Below are positions 13,816 to 23,301 of a DNA stretch of 51,362 bases, in pieces. This DNA is from Nocardia sp. (GTDB taxonomy: Bacteria > Actinomycetota > Actinomycetes > Mycobacteriales > Mycobacteriaceae): positions 1 through 51,362 of the forward strand of contig NZ_JAODNK010000098.1 of the NCBI RefSeq assembly GCF_025465275.1. The letters run 5' to 3'. Each line of letters begins with the position of its first letter. Position 1 is the first letter of the stretch. A program made the position numbers and the translations under genes. Under the pieces are notes generated by a model that was given only the letters and a program-made list of their open reading frames with translations, was not told the origin of the DNA and ran no database searches.

Positions 13816-16560
13816 TCAGTGGGCGGCGGAGTCCCAGCTGCGACCGACGCCGACGGAGACCTCGAGGGGGACCGAGAGTTCGATGGCATTCGACATATGT
13901 TCGCGGGCAAGGGCTTCGAGTTGGTCGCGTTCGCCGGGGACTACCTCGAAGATCAGTTCGTCGTGGACCTGCAGGAGCATGCGGGATTTCAGGCCGGCGG
14001 CGCGGATGGCACGCTGGGTGTCGATCATGGCGACCTTGATGATGTCGGCGGCCGTGCCCTGGATGGGGGCGTTGAGGGCCATGCGCTCGGCGGCCTCGCG
14101 GCGCTGACGGTTGCTGGAGTCGAGATCCGGCAGGTAGCGGCGGCGGCCGAAGAGGGTTTCGGTGTAGCCGGTCTTGCGGGCCTCGTCGACGGCGTCGCGC
14201 AGGTAGTCGCGAATGGCGCCGAAGCGTTCGAAGTACACGTCCATCTGCGCCTTGGCCTCTTCGGCGCTGATCTTCAGCTGCTGGGACAGGCCGTAGGCCG
14301 AAAGACCGTAGGCCAGGCCGTAGGACATGGCCTTGATGCGGCGGCGCAATTCCGCGTCGACCGCGGTGATCGGAATGTCGAAGGCCTTCGAGGCGACAAA
14401 ATTGTGCAGGTCCTCGCCGGAATTGAAGGCCTCGATGAGGCCCTCGTCCTTGGACAGGTGCGCCATGATCCGCATTTCGATCTGGCTGTAGTCCGCCGTC
14501 ATGAGCGATTCGAACCCGGGACCCACCACGAAGGTGTCGCGAATGCGACGCCCGGTATCGGTGCGGATCGGAATGTTCTGCAGGTTCGGCTCGGTGGAGG
14601 ACAGGCGACCCGTCGCTGCGACCGTCTGATTGAAGGTGGTGTGAATGCGCCCGTCGTCGGCGACCGATTTGAGCAGACCGTCGACGGTCACCTTGAGGCG
14701 CGTGGCATCGCGGTGCTCGAGCATGTGCTGCAGGAACGGGTGCTGCGTTTTCTCGTAGAGGCTTTCCAGCGCATCGGCATCGGTGGTGTAGCCGGTCTTG
14801 GTGCGCTTGGTCTTCGGCATGTCGAGCTCGTCGAAGAGCACCACCTGCAACTGCTTGGGCGAGCCCAGATTGATCTGCTTGCCGATCACGTCGTAGGCCG
14901 CATTGGCCGCCTCACCGACCCGGTTCGCGAATTCGCGCTGCAACTCCTCGAGCTGATCGGAGTCCACGGCAATGCCGGCCTCCTCCAGATCGGCGAGCAC
15001 GGTCAGCAGCGGCAGTTCCATATCGCCGAGCAGCGCGGTGGATTCGATGCCCTCGAGTTCCGCGTCGAAGGCGTCGGCGAGATCGTAAACGGCACGCGCA
15101 CGCAGCATTTCGCCCTGAGCGACCTCGGCATCGGCCTGATCCTCGTCGTCGAGCAGGGAGAGCTGGGTTTCGACGCCGTCGTCCACGCGCAGTTCCCGGC
15201 TCAGGTAACGCAGTGACAGATCGTCGAGGTTGAAGGAGCGCTGGCCGGGGCGTACCAGATAGGCCGCGAGCGCCGTATCGGTGCTCAGCCCGCCCAGCTG
15301 CCAGCCCCGCCCACGCAGCGCGTGCATGGCGGCCTTGGCCTCGTGCACGGCCTTGAAGGTGTCCGGGTCGGCGAGCCAAGCGCCCAGCGCCGCTTCGTCT
15401 TCCGGGGTGAGGATGTGGACGTCGAGGTAACCGCCCTCACCGTCCGCGGCGGCCAGCGCGATCGCCTTCACATCACCGTGCATCGGGGTGCCCACGCCCA
15501 CCACCGAGAGACCGTGCCGCACACCGGACTTCGCATGCTCGGCGAGCCAGTCGCCGATGGTGCCGGGCAGCAGTGCCGCGCCACTGATCTCGAAGCCGGA
15601 CTCGGCCTCCGGCTCCACGGGTGCGAGCGTGTCGAACAGCCGGTCACGCAGCACCCGGAATTCGAGCTCGTCGAAGAGCCGGTGGATCTTGTCCCGATCC
15701 CACGGCTGCATACCGAGCTGATCGGGCGTGTAGGGCAGCGGCACATCCTTCACCATTTCGGTGAGCTGCCGGTTGAGCACCACGCTGGAGAGGTTGGCGC
15801 GCAGCGCGTCTCCGACCTTGCCCTTCACCGTATCGACCTTGTCGACCAGGGTCTCCAGATCACCGTATTCGATGATCCACTTGGTGGCGGTCTTCTCCCC
15901 CACGCCCGGAATGCCCGGCAGATTATCGCTCGGGTCGCCGCGCAGCGCCGCGAAATCCGGGTACTGCGCCGGCGTGAGCCCGTACTTCTCCGTCACCGCG
16001 GCCGGGGTGAACCGGGTCAGCTCGGACACACCCTTCTTCGGGTAGAGCACGGTGACATTGTCATTGACCAACTGCAGCGCATCACGGTCACCGGTCACGA
16101 CCAGCACCCGGAAGCCTTCGGGCACCGCCTGCGTGACCAGGGTCGCGATCACATCGTCGGCTTCGAACCCGTCGATGGCCATGACCGGAATGCCCATTGC
16201 CCCGAGCACTTCCTTGGTGGTCTCCACCTGCCCCCGGAACTCGTCCGGAGTCGTGGCCCGATTCGCCTTGTACTCCGGATACACCTCCGTCCGGAACGTC
16301 TTGCGACTCACATCGAACGCGGCGGCCACATGCGTGGGCTTCTCGTCCCGCAGCAGGTTGATCAGCATGGCGGTGAACCCGTACACCGCATTGGTGGTCT
16401 GCCCGCTCGCCGTCTTGAAGTTCTCCGCGGGCAGCGCGAAAAAGGCGCGATAAGCCAGCGAATGTCCATCCAGCAGCAGCAACGTCGGCTGCACGGTGGA
16501 GTCGGCGGCGCCAGATGCGGACGCGGCGCTCGGCCGCTGATCGGTAGAGGCAGGGGTCAC
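13816..16560 (-). CDS. polA: DNA polymerase I
   Basis: A 914-residue family A polymerase for repair and Okazaki-fragment processing. The 5'-3' exonuclease domain covers about residues 25-300 (LLLLDGHSLAYRAFFALP, IDGFEADDVIATL, VTGDRDALQLV, RGDPSDNLPGIPGVGEKTA). The central domain is a degenerate 3'-5' exonuclease with no proofreading D-x-E visible, as in mycobacteria. The polymerase domain ends the protein: motif A MTADYSQIEMR, motif B RRRIKAMSYGLAYG, motif C LLQVHDELIFEV. GTG 16560 is chosen because TAGACT lies exactly 7 nt upstream, giving a leaderless start; GTG 16590 would add 10 unlikely residues. Confidence 0.95.
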   Translation of the reverse strand: MTPASTDQRPSAASASGAADSTVQPTLLLLDGHSLAYRAFFALPAENFKTASGQTTNAVYGFTAMLINLLRDEKPTHVAAAFDVSRKTFRTEVYPEYKANRATTPDEFRGQVETTKEVLGAMGIPVMAIDGFEADDVIATLVTQAVPEGFRVLVVTGDRDALQLVNDNVTVLYPKKGVSELTRFTPAAVTEKYGLTPAQYPDFAALRGDPSDNLPGIPGVGEKTATKWIIEYGDLETLVDKVDTVKGKVGDALRANLSSVVLNRQLTEMVKDVPLPYTPDQLGMQPWDRDKIHRLFDELEFRVLRDRLFDTLAPVEPEAESGFEISGAALLPGTIGDWLAEHAKSGVRHGLSVVGVGTPMHGDVKAIALAAADGEGGYLDVHILTPEDEAALGAWLADPDTFKAVHEAKAAMHALRGRGWQLGGLSTDTALAAYLVRPGQRSFNLDDLSLRYLSRELRVDDGVETQLSLLDDEDQADAEVAQGEMLRARAVYDLADAFDAELEGIESTALLGDMELPLLTVLADLEEAGIAVDSDQLEELQREFANRVGEAANAAYDVIGKQINLGSPKQLQVVLFDELDMPKTKRTKTGYTTDADALESLYEKTQHPFLQHMLEHRDATRLKVTVDGLLKSVADDGRIHTTFNQTVAATGRLSSTEPNLQNIPIRTDTGRRIRDTFVVGPGFESLMTADYSQIEMRIMAHLSKDEGLIEAFNSGEDLHNFVASKAFDIPITAVDAELRRRIKAMSYGLAYGLSAYGLSQQLKISAEEAKAQMDVYFERFGAIRDYLRDAVDEARKTGYTETLFGRRRYLPDLDSSNRQRREAAERMALNAPIQGTAADIIKVAMIDTQRAIRAAGLKSRMLLQVHDELIFEVVPGERDQLEALAREHMSNAIELSVPLEVSVGVGRSWDSAAH

Positions 16561-16567
16561 GGCACAG

Positions 16568-16573
16568 AGTCTA
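16568..16573 (-). promoter_or_regulatory. -10 box of polA
   Basis: TAGACT on the reverse strand (16573-16568) fits TANNNT and is 7 nt from GTG 16560, with no Shine-Dalgarno sequence. Confidence 0.6.
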
Positions 16574-16752
16574 GGGACGTGCACCGACACGTGCGGGAAC
16601 CGGGCGCATTCGGCACGCCCAGCCGATCCGGCCGCACCTGGAACCGGGCGATCGACACTCGGTCATCCGGGGTTTTTGCTGGATAGCGGCCTCGAACGGA
16701 AATGGATTTTCACCGGGCGGCGCGGGCTGATATTGTAGCCACGCGAGAACCA

Positions 16753-16825
16753 AGGGGCGTAGCTCAATTGGCAGAGCAGCCGTCTCCAAAGCGGCAGGTT
16801 GCAGGTTCGATTCCTGTCGCCCCTG
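16753..16825 (+). tRNA. tRNA-Trp (CCA anticodon)
   Basis: A complete 73-nt cloverleaf. Acceptor arms AGGGGCG and CGCCCCT pair fully, the D arm is GCTC/GAGC, the anticodon stem GCCGT/GCGGC holds loop CTCCAAA with anticodon CCA, and the T arm contains GGTTCGATTCC. The discriminator base is G, as in bacterial tRNA-Trp. The CCA tail is not encoded. No copy of its 3' end was seen nearby, so there is no sign of an island here. Confidence 0.97.
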
Positions 16826-16833
16826 CAAGTAGC

Positions 16834-16870
16834 TTCGGGCCGGTCACCCATTACGGGTGACCGGCCCGAA
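16834..16870. terminator. Terminator between tRNA-Trp and livF
   Basis: TTCGGGCCGGTCACCC (16834-16849) and GGGTGACCGGCCCGAA (16855-16870) are perfect 16-bp arms with a 5-nt loop. It can end both the tRNA and the convergent liv operon. Confidence 0.85.
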
Positions 16871-16891
16871 TGCTTTCCGGGGCAGGCGGAT

Positions 16892-17674
16892 TCAGCCGAC
16901 GCCGAGGTAGGCGGATTTCACCGCCGGGTCGTGCAGCAGCTCGCGGCCGTTGCCGGTTTTGGTGACTTCGCCGGTTTCCAGAATGTAGGCGCGGTCGCTG
17001 CGGGTCAGGGCCTGCTGGGCGTTCTGCTCGACCAGCAGGACCGTGGTGCCCTGGGCATTGATATCGGCGATGATGCGGAAGATCTGCTGGATGATCATGG
17101 GGGCCAGCCCCATCGACGGTTCATCGAGCAGCAGCAGCTTCGGTCGCGCCATCAGCGAGCGGGCGATGGCGACCATCTGCTGCTCACCGCCCGACAGCGT
17201 GCCGCCCACCTGCTTCTGGCGCTCCTTGACCCGCGGGAAGAGCGAGAAGACCCACTCCAGCGTCTGGTTGTAATCGGATTTGTTCTTGAAAGGCCGTGAG
17301 TAGCAACCCATATCGAGGTTTTCCTGGACCGTCATACCCGGGAAGACACCGCGGCCCTCGGGCGCCTGGATCAGGCCCAGGCCGACGCGGTCGTGCGCCT
17401 TCACCCGGGTGATATCGCGGCCCTCGAACAGGACACGGCCACGGCCCAGCGGGAGCAACCCGGACAGCGCGCGCATGGTGGTGGTCTTGCCCGCGCCGTT
17501 CGCACCCAGCAGGGTGACCAGTTCACCCGGCGCCACCGACAGCGAGATGCCGTGCAGGGCTTGGATTCTGCCGTAACTCACCACCATGTCGTCGACCTGG
17601 AGCAGCGCATTCGGATCGGCGGGCGGCAGCGGCGCTTTCGCGTTCGGCGCTTTCGCGGGGTTCGGCGATGTCAC
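16892..17674 (-). CDS. livF: Branched-chain amino acid ABC transporter, ATP-binding protein LivF
   Basis: A 260-residue ATPase, one of the two energy subunits for import of leucine, isoleucine and valine or related ligands. Walker A GANGAGKTT, the LivF-typical QAPEGRGVFPGMTVQENLDM, signature LSGGEQQM, Walker B LLLLDEPSMG and switch LLVEQNAQQAL are present. The first 22 residues (Pro-Ala-rich) are an extension. GTG 17674 overlaps the livG stop by 4 nt. It is the last gene of livJHMGF, followed by a strong terminator. Confidence 0.94.
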   Translation of the reverse strand: MTSPNPAKAPNAKAPLPPADPNALLQVDDMVVSYGRIQALHGISLSVAPGELVTLLGANGAGKTTTMRALSGLLPLGRGRVLFEGRDITRVKAHDRVGLGLIQAPEGRGVFPGMTVQENLDMGCYSRPFKNKSDYNQTLEWVFSLFPRVKERQKQVGGTLSGGEQQMVAIARSLMARPKLLLLDEPSMGLAPMIIQQIFRIIADINAQGTTVLLVEQNAQQALTRSDRAYILETGEVTKTGNGRELLHDPAVKSAYLGVG

Positions 17675-18642
17675 AGGGCTTCACCCATCTCTTCGTCGGG
17701 CACGCCCAGGTAGGCGGCGATCACCTTGGGATCCTCGCGGATCTCGGCCGGCAACCCATCGGCGATCTTGCGGCCGAATTCGAGCACCACCACCCGATCG
17801 GTGACGCCCATGACCAGGCGCATGTCGTGTTCGATCAGCAGCACCGTGAAGCCGTCGTCGCGGATCTTGCGAATGAGATCCATGAGGGCGGATTTCTCGC
17901 GCGGATTGAACCCCGCCGCGGGCTCGTCGAGACACAGCAGCTTCGGTTCGGTGGCGAGGGCGCGCGCGATCTCCAGGCGGCGCTGATCACCGTAGGAGAG
18001 ATTGCGCGCCTTCTCCACGGCATGCGGGGCGATGCCGACGAATTCCAGTAGCGCCATACCTCTTTCGACCGCGTCGCGTTCCTCACGACGATGCCGCGCC
18101 GACCGGAATACCGCACCCGGCACGGAGGTCTTGTGCCGCGCGTCGGTGCCCACGACCACGTTCTCCAGGGCAGTCATCTCGGAGAAGAGCCGAATGTTCT
18201 GGAAGGTGCGGGCGATACCCAGGCGGGTGATCTCATTGCGTTTGGTCTTGGTGAGCGGTTTGCCGTCGAAGTACACCGTGCCGCCGGACGGACGGTACAC
18301 GCCGGTAATGGCATTGAAGCAGGTGGTCTTGCCCGCACCGTTCGGCCCGATGAGCCCGAGGATCTCGCCGCGGCGAATATCGAAGGTGACATTCTCCAGC
18401 GCGGTGAGACCGCCGAATTTCACGGTGAGCCCCTCGGTGCGCAGCAGCGGCTCCCCCACCTGGGTCTGGATCTCCCGGTGCGGCGCAACAACTTCCGCGA
18501 CCGCCTCGGGATCCTTGTAGACCGGAAGCACAGCGGTCACGTCCAGCATGCCCGCGGACGGTTCGTAGCCCGGCTCCCCGGTGTATCCGGCCGACATGTC
18601 CTCACGGTCGAACATCGCGTCGCCCGGACCCGGCCCGGTCAT
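17671..18642 (-). CDS. livG: Branched-chain amino acid ABC transporter, ATP-binding protein LivG
   Basis: A 323-residue ATPase. Walker A is GPNGAGKTT, the signature is LSYGDQRRLEI (LSYG variant typical of LivG), Walker B LLCLDEPAAG and switch LLIEHDMRLVM. The C-terminal helix region ends AAYLGVPDEE, characteristic of LivG. About 65 residues before LLRTEGLTVKFGG form an acidic, Gly-Pro-rich extension that most LivG proteins lack. The ATG at 18642 overlaps the livM stop by 4 nt, which favours keeping the extension. Confidence 0.94.
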   Translation of the reverse strand: MTGPGPGDAMFDREDMSAGYTGEPGYEPSAGMLDVTAVLPVYKDPEAVAEVVAPHREIQTQVGEPLLRTEGLTVKFGGLTALENVTFDIRRGEILGLIGPNGAGKTTCFNAITGVYRPSGGTVYFDGKPLTKTKRNEITRLGIARTFQNIRLFSEMTALENVVVGTDARHKTSVPGAVFRSARHRREERDAVERGMALLEFVGIAPHAVEKARNLSYGDQRRLEIARALATEPKLLCLDEPAAGFNPREKSALMDLIRKIRDDGFTVLLIEHDMRLVMGVTDRVVVLEFGRKIADGLPAEIREDPKVIAAYLGVPDEEMGEAL

Positions 18643-19865
18643 CGGTTCGCTCCTGACGTAGCTTCGGCGGCCTCGCCGGGACGCCGCACCGCACGCGTGA
18701 TCTGCCTGCCGTAGGCGAGCAGCTTCTGCCGCACCGGGAACAGCCCCTGCGGCCGGAAAATCATCACGACTACCAGCGTGACACCGTAGAAGAGGTACTT
18801 GTAGTCACCGAGCGACTGCCCGCCGATATTCACCGACATGAACCGGTTCGGCAGATAGACGATCAGGAACGCGCCGACGATCACGCCCAGCTTGTTGCCC
18901 TGGCCGCCGATCACCACCGCGCACAGGAACAGCATCGAGTTGATGATGTTGAAGCCGGTCGGATTGATGAACTGCACCTGCCCGGCGTACAGCGCGCCCG
19001 ACATACCGCCGATGCCCGCGCCGATCATGAACGCCCACAGCTTGAACTTGAAGGTGGGCACGCCCATCATCTCGGCGGCGTCCTCGTCCTCGCGGATGGC
19101 CACCCACGAGCGGCCTACGCGGCTGCGCTCCAGATTGCCGACGAAGAGCAGGATGAGGACCACGAACAGCATGCCAAGCCAGAACCACCAGGCGCCGGAG
19201 TTGGCCCGGTCCAGCAGATTCCAGCTGTGCGGTTGCCCCAGATTGCCGGAGGAGAAGTAACCCTCCGGATGGCTGTCGGAGACCCCGACACGGGGATACG
19301 CGATCCGTGAGAGGCCGAGGCTGCCATTGGTGATATCGCCCAGATTGTCGGCGAGCAGTCGCACGATCTCACCGAAGCCGAGGGTCACGATGGCGAGGTA
19401 GTCACCACGCAGCCGCAGCGTCGGTGTGCCCAGAATCAGGCCGGATACCGCGGTGACCGCAATGGCCAGCGGCACACACACGATCCAGGCCCAACCGGGC
19501 TTCAACCAGCCGTCGGTTTGATTCCACGGACTGTTGGGACTGGTGAGCAGGCCGACGGTGTACGCGCCGACCGCATAGAAGCCGACATAACCGAGATCGA
19601 GCAGACCCGCTTGGCCGACAACAACATTCAGGCCGACGGCAATGAGTGCCGTCATGGCGAACTGCGCCATCACCCCGGAGAAACTGGTGCCCGGCGTATC
19701 GATCAGCGGCAGCTTGAACAGCGGCAACAAGGCGAGCAGGGCGATCGCGGGCACGCCCACACCCCACTGCGCGGGGCGCGAGAGCCCGTTCCACCAATTG
19801 CGGATCGCGTCGCCGACACCTTTTCCGGCGGCGGGCTTTTCGTTCGGTAGTACTGCGTGTGTCAT
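18639..19865 (-). CDS. livM: Branched-chain amino acid ABC transporter, permease LivM
   Basis: A 408-residue permease with about nine to ten hydrophobic segments. Family motifs include GLNVVVGQAGLLDLGYVGFY near residue 80, LRGDYLAIVTLGFGEIVR, and RSRVGRSWVAIREDEDAAEM, which is the cytoplasmic loop contacting the ATPases. The 35-residue polar N-terminus precedes the first helix. It overlaps livH and livG by 4 nt on each side (ATGA), so the three are translated together. It pairs with LivH to form the channel. Confidence 0.94.
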   Translation of the reverse strand: MTHAVLPNEKPAAGKGVGDAIRNWWNGLSRPAQWGVGVPAIALLALLPLFKLPLIDTPGTSFSGVMAQFAMTALIAVGLNVVVGQAGLLDLGYVGFYAVGAYTVGLLTSPNSPWNQTDGWLKPGWAWIVCVPLAIAVTAVSGLILGTPTLRLRGDYLAIVTLGFGEIVRLLADNLGDITNGSLGLSRIAYPRVGVSDSHPEGYFSSGNLGQPHSWNLLDRANSGAWWFWLGMLFVVLILLFVGNLERSRVGRSWVAIREDEDAAEMMGVPTFKFKLWAFMIGAGIGGMSGALYAGQVQFINPTGFNIINSMLFLCAVVIGGQGNKLGVIVGAFLIVYLPNRFMSVNIGGQSLGDYKYLFYGVTLVVVMIFRPQGLFPVRQKLLAYGRQITRAVRRPGEAAEATSGANR

Positions 19866-20902
19866 ACCCGCGCCCTCCCCAGGCTCTCACCGAGAATGCC
19901 GGTCGGACGGAACATGAGCACGGCCACCAGCACCACGAACGCGACCACGTCGCGCCACTGGGTGCCGAACAGAATCTGACCGTAATTCTCCGCCAGGCCG
20001 AGCAGCAGGCCGCCCAGCAGCGCACCGCGCAGATTGCCGATGCCACCGAGCACCGCGGCGCTGAAGGCCTTGATGCCCAGGATGAATCCGCCGGAGTAGA
20101 TGATCCCGTTCGGGATCTTCAGCGTGTACAGCAGTGCGGCGGCGCCGGCCAGCAGCCCGCCGAGCAGGAAGGTCAGCATGATGATCCGCTCCCGCGAGAC
20201 GCCCATCAGGGTCGCGGTGTCCGGATCCTGTGCCACGGCGCGAATACCGCGGCCGAATTTGGTTCTGTTGATGAGGATTTCGGTAGTGGCGGCCAGGATC
20301 ACCGCGGCCACGATGATCACCAGGGTCACATTGGTGACCGACGCACCGAAGAGCTTGAACTGCTCGGTGGGCTGCACCAGCATGATCGGCTGCTGCGCAT
20401 TGGTGCCGCCGATGTTCTTGTTGGTGAGCTTCGGCAGCACATAGTGCACGGTCTCCTGCAGCACGAACGACATACCGATCGCGGTGATCAGGAAGATGAG
20501 TGGCTTGGCGCCGCGTTTACGCAGCGGGCGATAGGCGACGCGTTCCAGGCCGACCGCTGTCAGCCCGGACACCAGCATGCCGATCACCATGGCCACCAGC
20601 AGATATACGACGGTGAGAACTACGCCTTCGGAATACACGTTTCCGCTGGGGCTGAATCCGACCACCATGAGGCCGACATATTGACCGAACATGCCCACCA
20701 TGAATATTTCCGAATGGGCGAAATTGATCAGCCGGAGCACACCGTAGACGAGGGTGTATCCGACTGCGACCAAGGCGTAGATCGAACCGTATGCCAAACC
20801 GTCCACGGTAAGTCGCCAGAACTGGTCGACCACACCCGAAACGTTGAATTCGATGGACCCGTTGGCAAGCAGAGCCGCATCGGCCAATAGGGATGAAGAC
20901 AT
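19862..20902 (-). CDS. livH: Branched-chain amino acid ABC transporter, permease LivH
   Basis: A 346-residue permease with about eight hydrophobic segments. The motifs GSIYALVAVGYTLVYGVLRL, NFAHSEIFMVGMFG and KFGRGIRAVAQDPDTATLMG (the ATPase-contact loop) are classic LivH. The last, GIGNLRGALLGGLLLGLAEN, is also family-typical. It lies 74 nt after livJ; a 15-bp hairpin in that gap probably lowers expression of the downstream genes relative to the binding protein. Confidence 0.94.
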   Translation of the reverse strand: MSSSLLADAALLANGSIEFNVSGVVDQFWRLTVDGLAYGSIYALVAVGYTLVYGVLRLINFAHSEIFMVGMFGQYVGLMVVGFSPSGNVYSEGVVLTVVYLLVAMVIGMLVSGLTAVGLERVAYRPLRKRGAKPLIFLITAIGMSFVLQETVHYVLPKLTNKNIGGTNAQQPIMLVQPTEQFKLFGASVTNVTLVIIVAAVILAATTEILINRTKFGRGIRAVAQDPDTATLMGVSRERIIMLTFLLGGLLAGAAALLYTLKIPNGIIYSGGFILGIKAFSAAVLGGIGNLRGALLGGLLLGLAENYGQILFGTQWRDVVAFVVLVAVLMFRPTGILGESLGRARV

Positions 20903-20924
20903 TCAATACTCTCGCCGTAGAGGA

Positions 20925-20959
20925 AGCGGCGTGTGCCGGGATCGCCGGCACACGCCGCT
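20925..20959 (-). terminator. Intercistronic hairpin between livJ and livH
   Basis: AGCGGCGTGTGCCGG (20925-20939) and CCGGCACACGCCGCT (20945-20959) are perfect 15-bp arms with a 5-nt loop, just after the livJ stop. It is probably a partial terminator or an mRNA-stabilising stem. Confidence 0.75.
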
Positions 20960-20976
20960 CCAGAATCGGGGGGTGG

Positions 20977-22230
20977 CTACTTGACCTGGTACATCCAGAT
21001 CAGCGCATTCGACAATTCGCCCTGCGCATTCCACTTGTATTCGCGGGCCAGACCCTGGCCGTCGTAGTTCTTCACATAGTCGACCAGGTCGGGGCGGGTC
21101 ACCTTACCTGCGGCGATGCCCTTCAGGACGATGGTGGTGAGGTCGTAGCCCTCGGTCGAGTAGGTGCCGGCGTCATAACCGCTGGACGCCTTGTAATCGG
21201 TGGCGAACTTGTCCGGAGCCGGACCACACGGGCACGACAGCAGCGCGTCCTTCGACGAGTTGCCTGCCTGCTTCACGAACTCGACGTCCTTGGTGCCGTC
21301 ATCGGAGATGAACGTGGAAGTCACACCACCCGAACGCAACTGCTGCACGAACGGGGACGCTTCGGCGTAGTAACCCGCGTAGAAGATGCCGTCCGGCTTG
21401 GCGGAAGCCATCTTGGAGACGACTGCCGAGAAGTCCTTGTCACCGGCCTTGACCTGGGCGGCGCAGCTGGAATCCGCGATCGGGCCGAGGCCTTCGGTCA
21501 GCGTCTTGGCAAGACCCGTGCCGTAATCGGAGTCGTCCTGCACGACGCAGATCTTCTTGTACTTGCCGGTGCCCGCCAGGTACTTGGCGACCGACGGACC
21601 CTGCACGCCGTCATTACCGAGGCCGCGGAAGAAGGTCTTCCAGCCATTGGTGGTGAGGCTGACATTGGTGGCCGACGGCGTCAGCGACAGCAGCCCGGCA
21701 TCGCTGATGATCTGGCCGGTCGCCTTGGTCTCGCCCGAGAAGGTCGGGCCGATCATCGCCGCGATGGACGGATCGCTGATGATCGTCGGAATGACCTGGG
21801 TGGCCTTCTGCGGATCACCCTCGGTGTCGAACTTCTTGACCGACACCTGGCAGTTCGGATTTGCCTTGTTGTGCTGGTCGAGCGCCAGTTGGACGCCGCG
21901 CACGATATTGAGGCCGAGGTTCGCGTTCGGGCCGGTCAGTGGGCCCGACATCGCGATCGTCTGCGGCGCGCACTTGTCATTGCCGTCGCTCGCCGGATTC
22001 GCCGCCGCGGAGTTGTCGGAAGCCGGCACTTCCTTACCGTTGGCGTCGATCTGGACCAGGGGCTGGATGGTCAGATTGCTGGCACCGCTTGCACCTGTAC
22101 TGGAATTGTCGGTGGACTTGCTACTACAGCCGGCAGCGCTGAGCGCGAGTACTGCTGCAGCTCCGACGACCACCACCCGGGCCGTGCGGCTGTGCCGCAG
22201 GGCCGACGTGCGCGTCATTGAACCAAGCAC
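20977..22230 (-). CDS. livJ: Branched-chain amino acid-binding lipoprotein LivJ
   Basis: A 417-residue type I periplasmic-binding-fold protein (Peripla_BP_6). A Tat- or Sec-like signal ends at lipobox SAAGC, lipidated at Cys35, followed by a Ser-rich linker. The ligand domain shows TIAMSGPLTGPNANLGLNIV, IGPTFSGETKATGQIISDAG and VVQDDSDYGTGLAKTL, the standard motifs of leucine/isoleucine/valine-binding proteins. GTG 22230 has GAGGTG about 10 nt upstream; an internal ATG at 22218 is possible. It is the first gene of the operon. Confidence 0.93.
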   Translation of the reverse strand: MLGSMTRTSALRHSRTARVVVVGAAAVLALSAAGCSSKSTDNSSTGASGASNLTIQPLVQIDANGKEVPASDNSAAANPASDGNDKCAPQTIAMSGPLTGPNANLGLNIVRGVQLALDQHNKANPNCQVSVKKFDTEGDPQKATQVIPTIISDPSIAAMIGPTFSGETKATGQIISDAGLLSLTPSATNVSLTTNGWKTFFRGLGNDGVQGPSVAKYLAGTGKYKKICVVQDDSDYGTGLAKTLTEGLGPIADSSCAAQVKAGDKDFSAVVSKMASAKPDGIFYAGYYAEASPFVQQLRSGGVTSTFISDDGTKDVEFVKQAGNSSKDALLSCPCGPAPDKFATDYKASSGYDAGTYSTEGYDLTTIVLKGIAAGKVTRPDLVDYVKNYDGQGLAREYKWNAQGELSNALIWMYQVK

Positions 22231-22368
22231 GATTCACCTCTATGTTCTCTACTCCCCGGCTCGCCGAGGAGGGCCGCCCCATCGATCGGCCCGGACAGAA
22301 CATATCCCCGCTACGTTAGGTCCGCATCACAAACGCATCATCCATGTGACATCGCAACAAACGAATGA

Positions 22369-22425
22369 GCCCCTCGTGTTGCCGGAATGTAAATCGCTTC
22401 AGCGCATTCACGGCAACAGAGGGGC
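22369..22425 (-). terminator. Terminator of the ANTAR regulator gene
   Basis: GCCCCTC-G-TGTTGCCG (22369-22384) pairs with CGGCAACA-GAGGGGC (22411-22425), with one bulge. GAATG and CATTC extend the stem inward. It lies 20 nt past the stop at 22446. Confidence 0.7.
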
Positions 22426-22445
22426 AAAGTTCGAGCAAAACAGTC

Positions 22446-23069
22446 TTACTTGGGTGCCAAATTCTCCAGCACTACCTCGGCGACCGCCTTCATCGTGGTG
22501 CGACGGTCCATTGCCGTGCGCTGAATCCACTTGAACGCCTGCGGTTCCGAGAGGCCCTGGGTCTGCATGAGCACACCCTTGGCACGCTCCACGAGCTTCC
22601 GTGTTTCGAGCCGATCGGCGAGATTGGCGACTTCGCCTTCGAGCGCGGTGATCTCATGGAATCGGCTGACCGCCAATTCGATGGCGGGCACCAGATCCGA
22701 TTTCGTGAACGGCTTCACCAGGTACGCCATCGCACCCGCGTCCCGAGCCCGCTCGACCAGGTCACGCTGGCTGAACGCGGTCAGAATCACCACCGGCGCA
22801 AGACGTTTCGACGCGATCTCACCAGCGGCGTCGATACCGTCACGCCGTGGCATCTTCACATCCATGATCACCAGATCAGGACGCAACTCCTCTGCGAGGT
22901 CCACGGCCACCTGGCCGTCTCCCGCCTCCCCCACCACCTGATAGCCCTCTTCCGAGAGCATCTCCACCAGGTCCATCCGGATGAGCGCCTCGTCCTCGGC
23001 AACCACCACCCGCTTGGGGGCCGATGCCGCGGCATCTTTCTTCGAACCGCCCCCTGCTGTCGTTCCCAT
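22446..23069 (-). CDS. pdtaR: ANTAR-domain response regulator PdtaR
   Basis: A 207-residue response regulator that binds RNA rather than DNA. The receiver domain spans about residues 20-135: acidic pair E25-D26, phospho-acceptor D70 in LVIMDVKMP, T97 and K119. The ANTAR domain covers about 143-198 (LETRKLVERAKGVLMQTQGL, then AFKWIQRTAMDRRTTMKAVA) and should bind dual-loop antiterminator RNAs. In mycobacteria the partner kinase is PdtaS, not encoded here. ATG 23069 has AGGGG about 8 nt upstream. A terminator follows the gene. Confidence 0.93.
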   Translation of the reverse strand: MGTTAGGGSKKDAAASAPKRVVVAEDEALIRMDLVEMLSEEGYQVVGEAGDGQVAVDLAEELRPDLVIMDVKMPRRDGIDAAGEIASKRLAPVVILTAFSQRDLVERARDAGAMAYLVKPFTKSDLVPAIELAVSRFHEITALEGEVANLADRLETRKLVERAKGVLMQTQGLSEPQAFKWIQRTAMDRRTTMKAVAEVVLENLAPK

Positions 23070-23301
23070 AGATGAACCCCTGTCGCTCCGATACCAACAC
23101 CCGACGGCACACCGGTCCGAAGCCACCCTCAACGGATCGGCACGTACCCGAGTTAACCAAAGAGTACCGTCCAACGCCCGCTACAACCCACGTACCCAGC
23201 GCAAACCGACCAGTATCACAACGATGTTCTTCTCACCCCCGCCCCGCCGAGCCCCGGTTAGGCCACCGAGCCCCCAACCCGCTATGCTCTTCCAGCGGTG
23301 C

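Noticed and set aside
16753..16825. tRNA-Trp as an island attachment site
   Set aside because: No integrase or duplicated tRNA end was seen next to it; the flanks are backbone genes.
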